Assembly: GCA_028692395.1 (NCBI GenBank)
Contig: JAQUXP010000001.1
Coordinates: forward strand, 105,993 to 169,992
Direction: 5' to 3'
DNA from: Lachnospiraceae bacterium
Lineage (GTDB): Bacteria > Bacillota > Clostridia > Lachnospirales > Lachnospiraceae
DNA: 64,000 nt
Below the pieces are notes generated by a model. It saw only the letters and a program-made list of their open reading frames with translations, had not been told where the DNA came from and made no database searches. Position 1 is the stretch's first letter, and each line of letters begins with the position of its first letter. Shown here piece after piece: positions 43,959 through 52,890 of the stretch. The position numbers and the translations under genes were made by a program.

Positions 43959-46721
43959 CTACAGTCGTCCAATGTACAAGCCATCCGAGTTAAAATAATT
44001 AAGGACATCATCAATCCATACATTACCTGTTGCTGCTGCACCATGATTCTCTGGATTAAAATAGAAACGATAAGTACCCAGTTGATACCAGCCAAAGATC
44101 TGCGCCCCGTTTCCGGCAAATCCAAACTTCTGTCCTCCTATCATTGGTGTACATCCTGCATATCTTTTACCGTCACTATTGTAACAGTAGATTTTATCTT
44201 TCTCCTTTGTAAAACGAGCATTCATAATACCATTGGAATCAAAGATATAAAAATCATCGTCTATCGTCTGCATCCCGGTGAGAATAGCACCATAATCCTG
44301 GGGATTACAATACAACTTCCAATCATCTGTCAGCCACAGCCAGCCCTTGAAGACTGTGCCATCTTTTTTGATCATATATTTTTTTCCGTTTATCACAGGC
44401 ATTCCGTTGCTATACATAACTCCATTTTCATCAAAATAATAAGATTTTCCATCAATATCATGGAATCCCGTTGCAACTGCACCTCCAGCTTCTGGATCAC
44501 AATATAATCTCCAGGCCTGACTCAGCTGCAGCCAGCCTTTCTTTGCCTTTCCATTTGACTGAATGAAATATTTTTTCCCTTCTACGACAGGCATGACATT
44601 TTTCTGCATCACACCATTACTGTCAAAATAATAGGTGTCCCCATCAATTTCAAGTAATCCCGTTGCTGCCGCATCCTCATTATTCTCGTCAAAATACAAC
44701 CTCCAGTCCGGTGTCAGCTGCAACCAGCCTCTGTAAAAGGTTCTGTCCGATAACACATAATATTTTTTTCCCTCGAACACAAACATGCCCGGATTAAAAG
44801 AAACCATAATTCCATTGCTGTCAAAATTATATATTCTTCCATCAATCGTAATAATTCCAACTGCTGCTGCACCATTGTTATTCGGATCAAAGTACATCTT
44901 CCACTGTCCCAGCTGCAACCAGCCAGTGGTGATAATTCCATTAATGAGATAATATTTTCTCCCTCCAACAATCGGAGTCCCATTCCCCTTCAGTTTTACT
45001 CCGTTATCATCAAAAAGGTACAACGTGCCATCAATCGTTGTGATTCCACTTGCTGCAATACCCTGATTCTGTGGGTCAAAGTATAATTCCATTCCCATAA
45101 ATGACAGCCATCCTGTCTTTTGTGCACCGGAACCGTCAAACCAGTATTTTTTACCATCTATAGCAGGAGTACCGATTGCCGCACTTCCATTTGAGTAGAA
45201 ATAATACTGATTTCCATCGATAGACTGCCACCCCGTCAATTTCATCCCATTTTGCACATAGAAAATCTCTCCATTAGAATTGGTATTCCATCCCTCATTC
45301 CAAGGTATCATATGGGTATATGCTGGAAATAACTGACTCCAGGAACTGATGCCAATTGTTTGTCGGCAGGAAGCCGTATATTGATCCGCCAATTCCGTGT
45401 CCATGTATTTGAACACATCATAGGATGGACGCCTGTGATTTTCAATATAAGCTCCCCGGTCAGAAGCTGCATCCAGTTCCTGAATGCTACCGGATAATAG
45501 TCCGAACTTTAATCCATCCTCATCCGGATTATCAATGTAGGATCGGAACATAACTCCATCCACCATATCATTAAACTGTGCCGCATAAAATGTATAAGCA
45601 ATAAAAGCATCCTGCCAGGACTCGTGCCCTCCTGCTGCATCAAATCCCTGTTCGGATAGTAATACCCTGTGGCTGCTGCCCCAGTTATTCTTAATATAAT
45701 CTGTCAGAACCGTCAGGTTTGAACCACAAATATAAGGAGTGCTCAGATCGTTTGTAAGCCGTGAGCTGTTCCATATTACCAGATTATCCATGGAGGTATT
45801 GACAGTAGAACGAAGAGATGGCGCATAGGGATGCCATGCCAGATTCCATCTCGCATTGGAATCCTTTTCATACAGCCGGGAAACAAATGCATCCAAAAAG
45901 TTTTTTCCTGCATGTCCGGTGTCCGTGGCTGTCCAATTGTGATCCAGTGAGATATAGGCTTTACTGCTGGGACTATAAGTGCGCAGTGCCTGATCCAGCA
46001 CTAGAAAAGAATCTGTATATGCATTTACATTCGTATTTAAATCCGTTGAACCTGTGTAATTATATCCATTGCTTCCTGTCTGATTCACTTCATTTCCAAG
46101 TATGTAGTTTTCAATATAGCAGTCGCTTTGTCCAAAGATTGAAGCAAGCCCCCCAAATATATTCGTCCAGGCCTGACGTCCCACCGCATCCTGGGTATTC
46201 AGTTCATAAAAAGAATGCCCGCCTTCGCGCCCGCCTTGATAAATCAGCTGCTGGATAGCAGGATTCGAGTCCCACCGCATCAATATTACCAGAGTCACTT
46301 TGACTCCTTCTGCATTCATTTTTTTAACAAATGGAATGTAAGAAGCCACATAGCTTTGATTGGTCAGATAATAAGAACCATTCTGATATTCTATACAATC
46401 ATTCATCACCATATTTAATAAAATATGTTTTACACCCAGCGCCTGGTAATCCGTATCCAGACGATAATCATTTTCCTGAATTCCCTTCTTGGAATTCGAC
46501 CAGTTAGGAACTCCTAATGTAAATGTAGTAGTGTCCTCTCCAGACCAGATCACCTGATTTCCGTCTTCATCTGTGGCAAAGTATGGTTTTGTTGGATCCA
46601 AATAAGGATTCTCAAACTCTGCAGCATGCACCGTAGAAATTGCAAAACAAATACTGCATATTATCATTGCCAGCAGCATAAGAATCTTTATGATACGGCT
46701 TTTCTTCATTTCTTTTATCAT
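43959..46721 (-). CDS. Secreted glycoside hydrolase (clan A-like, DUF5722-type) with wall-binding repeats
   Basis: 920 residues. A Sec signal peptide (cleavage near residue 33, TVHA-AEF) is followed by a ~440-residue TIM-barrel-like domain with the two clan GH-A glutamates: acid/base Glu211 in YILGNEVNQ and nucleophile Glu357 in VLLSEQGF. From about residue 475 to the end are six composite units of ~65 residues, each with three choline/glucan-binding-type motifs. It probably cuts or remodels a surface glycan while attached to the wall. GGGGGAG precedes the ATG. Own strong promoter within the polysaccharide locus. The DUF5722 label is from memory of the family. Confidence 0.82.
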   Translation of the reverse strand: MIKEMKKSRIIKILMLLAMIICSICFAISTVHAAEFENPYLDPTKPYFATDEDGNQVIWSGEDTTTFTLGVPNWSNSKKGIQENDYRLDTDYQALGVKHILLNMVMNDCIEYQNGSYYLTNQSYVASYIPFVKKMNAEGVKVTLVILMRWDSNPAIQQLIYQGGREGGHSFYELNTQDAVGRQAWTNIFGGLASIFGQSDCYIENYILGNEVNQTGSNGYNYTGSTDLNTNVNAYTDSFLVLDQALRTYSPSSKAYISLDHNWTATDTGHAGKNFLDAFVSRLYEKDSNARWNLAWHPYAPSLRSTVNTSMDNLVIWNSSRLTNDLSTPYICGSNLTVLTDYIKNNWGSSHRVLLSEQGFDAAGGHESWQDAFIAYTFYAAQFNDMVDGVMFRSYIDNPDEDGLKFGLLSGSIQELDAASDRGAYIENHRRPSYDVFKYMDTELADQYTASCRQTIGISSWSQLFPAYTHMIPWNEGWNTNSNGEIFYVQNGMKLTGWQSIDGNQYYFYSNGSAAIGTPAIDGKKYWFDGSGAQKTGWLSFMGMELYFDPQNQGIAASGITTIDGTLYLFDDNGVKLKGNGTPIVGGRKYYLINGIITTGWLQLGQWKMYFDPNNNGAAAVGIITIDGRIYNFDSNGIMVSFNPGMFVFEGKKYYVLSDRTFYRGWLQLTPDWRLYFDENNEDAAATGLLEIDGDTYYFDSNGVMQKNVMPVVEGKKYFIQSNGKAKKGWLQLSQAWRLYCDPEAGGAVATGFHDIDGKSYYFDENGVMYSNGMPVINGKKYMIKKDGTVFKGWLWLTDDWKLYCNPQDYGAILTGMQTIDDDFYIFDSNGIMNARFTKEKDKIYCYNSDGKRYAGCTPMIGGQKFGFAGNGAQIFGWYQLGTYRFYFNPENHGAAATGNVWIDDVLNYFNSDGLYIGRL
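43965..45300 (-). repeat. Six tandem wall-binding units of about 195 bp
   Basis: Degenerate in-frame repeats encoding units that begin GWLQL...W.LYFDP.N.GAAATG and continue IDG..YYFDSNGVM. The GW positions recur about every 65 codons. Units 3 to 5 are most alike, which suggests growth of the array by duplication. Confidence 0.75.
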
Positions 46722-46760
46722 AATCTCCCCCTATATTCTTTGAACAGTAAACCACTTTAC

Positions 46761-46789
46761 ATTTTAGCAAGATTTTCTTTACACGTCAA
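46761..46789 (-). promoter_or_regulatory. Promoter of the secreted glycosidase gene
   Basis: TTGACG (46784-46789), 17 bases, TAAAAT (46761-46766), directly after the terminator of unit A. The strongest-looking promoter in the locus. Confidence 0.8.
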
Positions 46790-46795
46790 TCCACG

Positions 46796-46860
46796 AAAAA
46801 CACCTTATGCCATAGATGCGCTAACAACCAAAGTCATTAGAACATCGATAGCATAAGGTG
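46796..46860 (-). terminator. Long-stem terminator of unit A
   Basis: CACCTTATGC / GCATAAGGTG (46851-46860 with 46801-46810) continues with an 8-base partly matched stem and is followed by five T on the minus strand. It ends the 14.5 kb operon 60 bases after gtrA. Confidence 0.8.
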
Positions 46861-46921
46861 CTGTATTGATAACAGATTCACATCAGTCCTATATATTCAA
46901 GCTGTCTCTTGCAGGAGAAGC

Positions 46922-47311
46922 TTACTTATGTTCTTCCAGAATCAGCTTTCGGGTAATAAAATTATAAACCATTACAATAGCTGTTGCGATAATTTTTGCC
47001 AGCATATAATAGATGTGCAGTTTATCCACACAGAGCCACATCAACAGCTGATTAAGACCTAGCCCCAGAACACTCAGGATAACAAAAATCAAAAATTCTT
47101 TCTTTTTATCACGATCCTGAGCAGTTTCAAAAACATACCGCATACTCAGCAGATAATTTACGATTACTGAGATAGTAAAGGAAATACCGGAGGAAATCAG
47201 ATAGTTGACATGAAAAACCTCTGTCAAGAAAACCATAATTCCATAATCAATCAAGGTACATACAATTCCTACAATGCCAAATTTGAAAATCTGTGCAATT
47301 AGTTTCTTCAT
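46922..47311 (-). CDS. GtrA-like membrane protein
   Basis: 129 residues, four predicted membrane helices, GtrA family (FKFGIVGIVCTLIDYGIMVFL, VNYLLSMRYVF). GtrA proteins are thought to flip undecaprenyl phosphate-linked sugars for side-branch addition. No GtrB is adjacent; the ArnC/GtrB-like enzyme at 38628 is the nearest candidate partner. The start at 47311 has AGGAT at about 8 bases; the longer frame starts in the gap. Last gene of unit A. Confidence 0.85.
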   Translation of the reverse strand: MKKLIAQIFKFGIVGIVCTLIDYGIMVFLTEVFHVNYLISSGISFTISVIVNYLLSMRYVFETAQDRDKKKEFLIFVILSVLGLGLNQLLMWLCVDKLHIYYMLAKIIATAIVMVYNFITRKLILEEHK

Positions 47312-47390
47312 TTTCTTTATCCTCGCTTCACTTCTACGCCAGTCCTCAACAGGCACCAGGAAACATTTCTTTTTCGCAGTGCCCTCTCCC

Positions 47391-49826
47391 TTATATGGAT
47401 TTTATGGAGAAATCCTGTGTTTCTAATGATAAATTCGGATTATAATAGGGATCTCCATTTTTTAGAATATCCGGCCATCGCTTTTCAAATGTGGCAATTT
47501 CTTTATTAAATCTTGCAACTTTTTCCGGCGTATCCTCCAGCCCTCTGGATTTTGACTCATAGTGAAATAATTCCGCATAGGGATTATAGACAATTAAATA
47601 TCCTGCTTTACGGACCATCATGCAAAAATCAATGTCATTAAAAGCAACAGCCAGTTCTTCTGACATTCCTCCAACCTCTTCATAGACACTTCTCTTTACC
47701 ATCATACATGCCGCAGTAACTGCACTGTAATTCTGTGCACATATAATACGATGACAATAGCCGGTAGCACCATGTGCCTGCTGTACAAAGCAATGTCCGG
47801 CAATTCCACCAAATCCAATCACGACCCCTGCATGCTGTATGGTACCATCTTCGAAATAAAGTCTTGCACCAACAATTCCTACATCCGGTCTGGTGCAATA
47901 CCCCAGTAACTGTTCCAGGCAATCTTCATTAATAACCTCTGTATCATTGTTTAACAACAGGAAATAATCACCATTTGCGTGCTGTACTCCAAAATTGTTA
48001 ATCTTAGAATAATTAAAGATTCCATCCCAGTACACAACATGAACATTATCTTTATTTTCCAGAGTGTGATAATATTCGAAGGTTTCCTTCTCCGTGCTGT
48101 TGTTTTCCACAATAATAAACTCAAAATTACGATAACTGCATTTTTCTATGATAGAATTCATACAGCGTTTCAAATCATCAATATGATCCTTGTTGGGAAT
48201 GATGATGGAAATCAGTGGATTCCCATCAATCGCAAATTTTGTGCGATATAGTCCTGGAAATTCTCCCTGTGTCACTTCTGCCTTTACGCCGATTCTATCA
48301 TAATGAGCCTGGACTGCACGCTGGCCGGCGACAAAAGCATACATCTTACTTTCTGGATTTTCCGCTGTGGAATCTTCATGGCTTCTCCAGTGGTAAAGAA
48401 TTTTTGCAATATGATGGATATGTTTCGTATTCTCAATACAACGAAGAATAAAATCATAATCCTGCGCACCATCGTATTCTTTTCTAAGCATACCAACCTT
48501 TTCAATCAGGCTTCTCTTTGCCACGAACAAGTGGCAAATATAATTCACGGTACATAACAGATCCAGATTCATATCAGGTTTAAAATGTGGCTGAAAAAAC
48601 TTATTTCCATCCATGGTCATCTTATCTTCATCAGAATAGAGAACCTCAATCTTATCATCATCATTGATCGCTTTTACACATTCATAAAGTGCATTGGGAC
48701 AAAGCGTATCATCATGGTCCATGAATACAATATAATCACCAGATGCTGCCTCTATCGCCTGATTCGTATTCTCTGAGATTTGGAGCTGATTTTCTGAATC
48801 AATTACTCGTATTCTGGAATCTGAATCCTGATACTTCTTTAAAACCGAGGTGATAGGAGAATTACTCCCACTTCCATCTGACAGGCATAATTCCCAGTTA
48901 GCATAGGTCTGTTCCTGCACAGAGGCTATCATCTGTCGCAGATACTGTTCTGGTGTTTTATAGAGTGGTACCACAATCGAAAATAATGGCTTATACGCAA
49001 AGTCCTGATTTTTTTGTTCCAGCAGCTGATCCTTTGTGGGCATATGTTTTTTTAACCACTTCTGATAATTCACAGGCTGCCTTTTAGAATTACCTATTTT
49101 ATTCCCTACTTTTTTTATAAAAGCACCAGCACCAAAATCTTTCAGATAGTGTGTTCCCTTTTTCCAGTAGCTTTCCGCTTTTTCTCGTAATACATACATC
49201 CCGTCAATCGCCACCGGATATACTGCCTTTTTTGTTCCATAACGGAAAACCAGGTATACCACTTTGTCTTTCGCAATCTTCGCTTCTATAAAAAAGCCGC
49301 ATTTTTCCTGTATTTGATCCTCTTTGTACATAGAAACCACATCTGCTCTGTTATTCCACATAATCTTATGCTCTATCTTTTTTCCTGCAGAATCATACAA
49401 ATTCACAGAAATGTCTTCCTGAAAAACAACCCATCCACGGATCTGAAGATGCCTGGTCTCTTTTTCATACTTTTTTTCTTCCAGATAAACATTAGGTTTT
49501 CCCTGCTTGCTCAGCAATTCTTTCGTGGTTGTTGAAAACCATTTTCGTTTTTGACCGTTCTTTTTCGTATAAATGACAAGCTTCTTATACTGTGAAAGAT
49601 TGTCGGGCAGAAAAACATGAATCGAAACCTGATAATTTTCCACATAATCCTTGAAGCGTTCCATCACTCCCGGATCTTCCTGTTCGGTAATATCAGCATC
49701 TATCTTCGTATGGTCCAAAAACGCTTCCACTTCCCCATCAATCGGCCAATATCCCTGTAAAATATATTGATTCTGATTGGTGTAATGAAATCTGTCGCTT
49801 TTTACTCTATATATAATCTCTGGCAT
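47391..49826 (-). CDS. Tandem family 2 glycosyltransferase with N-terminal extension
   Basis: 811 residues. About 260 N-terminal residues of beta-rich sequence without catalytic motifs are followed by two GT2 domains: SIVVPLYKTPEQYLRQMIAS with FMDHDDTL, and SIIIPNKDH with LLNNDTEV. The C-terminal part has VAFNDIDFCMMVRKAGY. It is a paralog of the 602-residue enzyme at 35646-37454, which lacks most of the extension. The beta-rich part may bind the growing chain. Unit A, between acyltransferase and gtrA. Confidence 0.85.
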   Translation of the reverse strand: MPEIIYRVKSDRFHYTNQNQYILQGYWPIDGEVEAFLDHTKIDADITEQEDPGVMERFKDYVENYQVSIHVFLPDNLSQYKKLVIYTKKNGQKRKWFSTTTKELLSKQGKPNVYLEEKKYEKETRHLQIRGWVVFQEDISVNLYDSAGKKIEHKIMWNNRADVVSMYKEDQIQEKCGFFIEAKIAKDKVVYLVFRYGTKKAVYPVAIDGMYVLREKAESYWKKGTHYLKDFGAGAFIKKVGNKIGNSKRQPVNYQKWLKKHMPTKDQLLEQKNQDFAYKPLFSIVVPLYKTPEQYLRQMIASVQEQTYANWELCLSDGSGSNSPITSVLKKYQDSDSRIRVIDSENQLQISENTNQAIEAASGDYIVFMDHDDTLCPNALYECVKAINDDDKIEVLYSDEDKMTMDGNKFFQPHFKPDMNLDLLCTVNYICHLFVAKRSLIEKVGMLRKEYDGAQDYDFILRCIENTKHIHHIAKILYHWRSHEDSTAENPESKMYAFVAGQRAVQAHYDRIGVKAEVTQGEFPGLYRTKFAIDGNPLISIIIPNKDHIDDLKRCMNSIIEKCSYRNFEFIIVENNSTEKETFEYYHTLENKDNVHVVYWDGIFNYSKINNFGVQHANGDYFLLLNNDTEVINEDCLEQLLGYCTRPDVGIVGARLYFEDGTIQHAGVVIGFGGIAGHCFVQQAHGATGYCHRIICAQNYSAVTAACMMVKRSVYEEVGGMSEELAVAFNDIDFCMMVRKAGYLIVYNPYAELFHYESKSRGLEDTPEKVARFNKEIATFEKRWPDILKNGDPYYNPNLSLETQDFSIKSI

Positions 49827-49839
49827 AACCCTGGCCTTT

Positions 49840-50862
49840 CTATCTTTTCTGTATGTTCAAAAACAATAGTACTTGTTTATTCCCTTCATACAAAAGTCTT
49901 GTCACAATAACTGTTACAATAAAACAAAACAAATACAGCAGATATACTGCTGATCTGGAAAGTGTAAGTCCCTGAAATCTTTCTGTCATCCACTCCAGCA
50001 GGTAATGATGCGTTAAAAAGAAAGGATAACAATATTTACCACTGATCAAACTGATATTTTTTACCAGCTGATATCCTGACAGCCGCTCACCCACCCAGGA
50101 GAGCACCAAAAAGCCACTAATTCCCACAATAAGCGTCTGAATCATAACATTAACCGTAGAAAAATTAATAAATGCTGTTAAGATCAGGCCCAAAACGCCG
50201 ATACCTGCCTTCCAGAGCTGAACCTTCTTTACATATTCCATAAAAACCATTCCAAATACGAATTCTGCCACTCTCGCAAGAACAAAGCACTCAATAGGCA
50301 GCTTCGTATGGAAAAACAGAATACAAAGAGCTAATAGAATCAGCGATCCCGTCAAAGTGACTATCGGAAACTTCTTAACACCGATGCGAAGTAATGGAAA
50401 TAAAAGGTACAGTAAAATAATTACAGATAAAAACCATTCTCCTAACTGATAATAATTTGGTCCCCACCACAGAGCATTACCATCAAATCCCAGAATACTG
50501 TACAGAATCTTCCATTTTGGTATTCCCTGCGGCTGAATACTCTGGTTTCGGAAGAATGAGATACCAGTTGCAATAAAAAATGCAATCCAAAACATAGGAT
50601 AGATACCGGTAAATCTTTTCTTAATATAGTAGCCCAGGTTTAATTTGTCCGAATATACATACATCAGAGACGCTCCTGATGCAATAAAGAACAGGGTAAC
50701 ACCAAAAGAACCAAGATAGAGATTACACACCTCATCCGGTAAAACCTTACAGACAAATCCAACCTCATTTCTCTCCAGGCTTCTTGTAAAATGACAGGTA
50801 AACACCATAATTAATGCAATTACTTTCACAATATCAAGATAATATACTCGTTCTTTTTTCAT
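49840..50862 (-). CDS. Acyltransferase family 3 membrane protein
   Basis: 340 residues with about ten membrane helices and the family-3 acyltransferase opening RVYYLDIVKVIALIMVFTCHFTRS, where the His is the conserved one. Such enzymes O-acetylate sugars (OafA, WecH-like). Probably decorates the polysaccharide made by unit A. The start codon overlaps the kinase stop by one base (TAATG). Confidence 0.87.
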   Translation of the reverse strand: MKKERVYYLDIVKVIALIMVFTCHFTRSLERNEVGFVCKVLPDEVCNLYLGSFGVTLFFIASGASLMYVYSDKLNLGYYIKKRFTGIYPMFWIAFFIATGISFFRNQSIQPQGIPKWKILYSILGFDGNALWWGPNYYQLGEWFLSVIILLYLLFPLLRIGVKKFPIVTLTGSLILLALCILFFHTKLPIECFVLARVAEFVFGMVFMEYVKKVQLWKAGIGVLGLILTAFINFSTVNVMIQTLIVGISGFLVLSWVGERLSGYQLVKNISLISGKYCYPFFLTHHYLLEWMTERFQGLTLSRSAVYLLYLFCFIVTVIVTRLLYEGNKQVLLFLNIQKR

Positions 50863-51959
50863 TATGCTCTTCCAAATATTTTTTTAATTTTTCTCACAAG
50901 GCGCCATGCTTTGGAATTAACAACAGATTCATAAGATGATTTCCAATGTTCAACCACGCATCTGTATTCCTCAATCTCAGCGAGATGGCTTGTTATCTCG
51001 TTTTGTTTTTCCTGGAGTTCTTTATCCTTGTCCAAAAGCTGTTTGTTTAACAAGGCATTCGCCTGCGAGGACTGTCGCCAGTATCCTTCAATTTCATCGT
51101 TAATCTTCGCTATTTCATCTCTGGACTGGGCTGCAGCCTTCCAGTTGTTTGCACAAAGTTCCCACTCCTGATGTGCATGTTTTAATTCTTCCAGAGTTTC
51201 CTGCACATTTTGTGAATTTTTCAGACTTCCCGACTTGGTTCCTGCAAAACTTTTTCCATTCTTTTCGGAGATTACATATCTGTGAAAATTCTTATAGGCC
51301 TGCTCCAGTGCTTCTATTGGAACAGTAACTTTCACATATTTCAGCACTTCCTGCAGGGTGATAAAGCTTTCCAATTGCTGAATATGATAATACATATCTC
51401 TGATACAATGGTAGATCAGCAGTTCGTACGGAAAAGATCCCTCGAATACCCATTCATAATCGATAAATGTAGGGGTGTCATTGTCAAAGATAATATTACC
51501 TGGAATTCCATCAAAATTTGCAATTTTCACGCCCTGACGTCCCTCAAAAACTGCACTGTCGCCAAAAATATCGTGAAATTGTTCTGTACCATGAAACATG
51601 CAAAGATTTTCTTTTTTTCCTGTCAGCCAGGCAACTTGTTTGTCCAGCAGATTGCAAAATGCCTCTTTGTTATCCTGTTTCATGCAGATTCTGTAATGAT
51701 CCTCCAGTGAGTCACCCTCTATATAGGGAAACCATAATGCCTGACCTCGCACTTCTACCGGACACATCCTGCTTCCGTCACACACATCTGTTAATTTCTG
51801 ATAATAGGAAACCATCTCCTGAAGATGTTTACTTCCTTCCGGATAAACGGCTTCCTTTGACACGTACTTCTGATTTTTCTCCTCATCCAGCCATATCGTA
51901 GTTTTAATGCTGTATGTTCTGTTTCTCTCATCACTGAATTTTATCCATAATTTTTTCAT
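50862..51959 (-). CDS. Kinase-fold protein with C-terminal coiled coil (WbdD kinase-like)
   Basis: 365 residues. Residues ~1-245 have an APH/eukaryotic-like kinase pattern: Lys35 in KYVSKEAVYPEG, catalytic loop NFDGIPGNIIFDN (Asp150, Asn155) and metal-binding Asp167 in FIDYEW. Residues ~250-345 are a coiled coil rich in Glu, Lys and Gln; the protein ends in a basic amphipathic segment (NSKAWRLVRKIKKIFGRA). Encoded 4 bases after a methyltransferase. This methyltransferase/kinase/coiled-coil set is the domain order of WbdD, the enzyme that caps and measures E. coli O9a polysaccharide, here split in two genes. Function by analogy. Confidence 0.7.
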   Translation of the reverse strand: MKKLWIKFSDERNRTYSIKTTIWLDEEKNQKYVSKEAVYPEGSKHLQEMVSYYQKLTDVCDGSRMCPVEVRGQALWFPYIEGDSLEDHYRICMKQDNKEAFCNLLDKQVAWLTGKKENLCMFHGTEQFHDIFGDSAVFEGRQGVKIANFDGIPGNIIFDNDTPTFIDYEWVFEGSFPYELLIYHCIRDMYYHIQQLESFITLQEVLKYVKVTVPIEALEQAYKNFHRYVISEKNGKSFAGTKSGSLKNSQNVQETLEELKHAHQEWELCANNWKAAAQSRDEIAKINDEIEGYWRQSSQANALLNKQLLDKDKELQEKQNEITSHLAEIEEYRCVVEHWKSSYESVVNSKAWRLVRKIKKIFGRA

Positions 51960-51963
51960 GTAT

Positions 51964-52875
51964 TTACCTCTTTACAGCTTCTACCAAGAAAGAATTGGCA
52001 AAAATTTTTCGTTCCGATGTACCCTTCAGGCTGGCAAACGCTTTATTCATATTGAAATTCTGAAGAACCGGTAAATCATAATTGCTTTTTTCCGGAAACT
52101 CAATCTCTATATTATCAATCACATCTTCTGAATAAATTACAGTAGGCAGCTTATAATCCGGGAAAGGATAATAAAACAAAGTAGTTGCAAATCCATGCTC
52201 CAGCAATAACTGCTCCAACTGGGATTTACTGAAGGTTTTTACTTTATCTGAACGATGATAACCTTCTATTCCTACAAAGGGTTTTCCCAGATGATCCTCA
52301 TGGTAACCGGCAAAATACTTCATGCCCAGCTTATTTTCTATAGCAATGTAAAGTCTTCCACCCGGCTTCAAACATTTTGCAACTGTTTCTATGAAGTCTT
52401 CATAAGGCTTACGGCTGTCGATATAATGATAGGCATATTCCAGTACACCAATCAAAGTAATCACATCATACTTTTTCGTAATCTTTATATCCTGAAAATT
52501 TCCAACCATAATCTCAATATTGTCCATATCCTTGTGACGATATGCATTCACCAGAGATCTTCTCTTGGAAAGCTCAATACAGTCCACCTTAGCTGCCTTT
52601 CGAGCCAGCGCTCCTGTTACTGCACCCATACCGGCACCAATTTCCAGCACCTCATCCTCTGGGGAAATTTCCATAGGATCTATAATATTCTCTCGTTGTC
52701 TGCTCAGATGATACATTACCGCCCAATTGCCATAATCATCATTGACATATTCATATCCCGTCTGATTCTTTACAATATCAAGAATCATATTCTCCATGTC
52801 ATCTCCATCACTGTAGAGATCTTCCCCCGAATAGTATTCGTAATTTAATACTACTTTTCCAATACTCTCAGTCAT
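51964..52875 (-). CDS. Class I SAM-dependent methyltransferase
   Basis: 303 residues. The SAM-binding motif I is DEVLEIGAGMGAVTGALA, followed by CIELSKRR and DVITLIGVLEYA (motif IV) and LKPGGRLYIAIENKLG. An N-terminal ~60 residues and a C-terminal ~90 residues flank the Rossmann core. Its downstream neighbour is the kinase-coiled-coil protein, so it is a candidate for methylating the non-reducing end of the polysaccharide, as WbdD does. GGGAGGA precedes the start. Confidence 0.88.
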   Translation of the reverse strand: MTESIGKVVLNYEYYSGEDLYSDGDDMENMILDIVKNQTGYEYVNDDYGNWAVMYHLSRQRENIIDPMEISPEDEVLEIGAGMGAVTGALARKAAKVDCIELSKRRSLVNAYRHKDMDNIEIMVGNFQDIKITKKYDVITLIGVLEYAYHYIDSRKPYEDFIETVAKCLKPGGRLYIAIENKLGMKYFAGYHEDHLGKPFVGIEGYHRSDKVKTFSKSQLEQLLLEHGFATTLFYYPFPDYKLPTVIYSEDVIDNIEIEFPEKSNYDLPVLQNFNMNKAFASLKGTSERKIFANSFLVEAVKR

Positions 52876-52890
52876 TGCTCTTCCTCCCGC

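Noticed and set aside
43965..45300. Regular repeats as a possible CRISPR array
   Set aside because: Period about 195 bp, in frame within a protein, degenerate and without spacers; they are wall-binding protein repeats.
46801..46860. Attachment site or invertible repeat at the 10-bp arms CACCTTATGC/GCATAAGGTG
   Set aside because: A T-run directly after the stem and position at the end of an operon make it a terminator; no recombinase gene is near.
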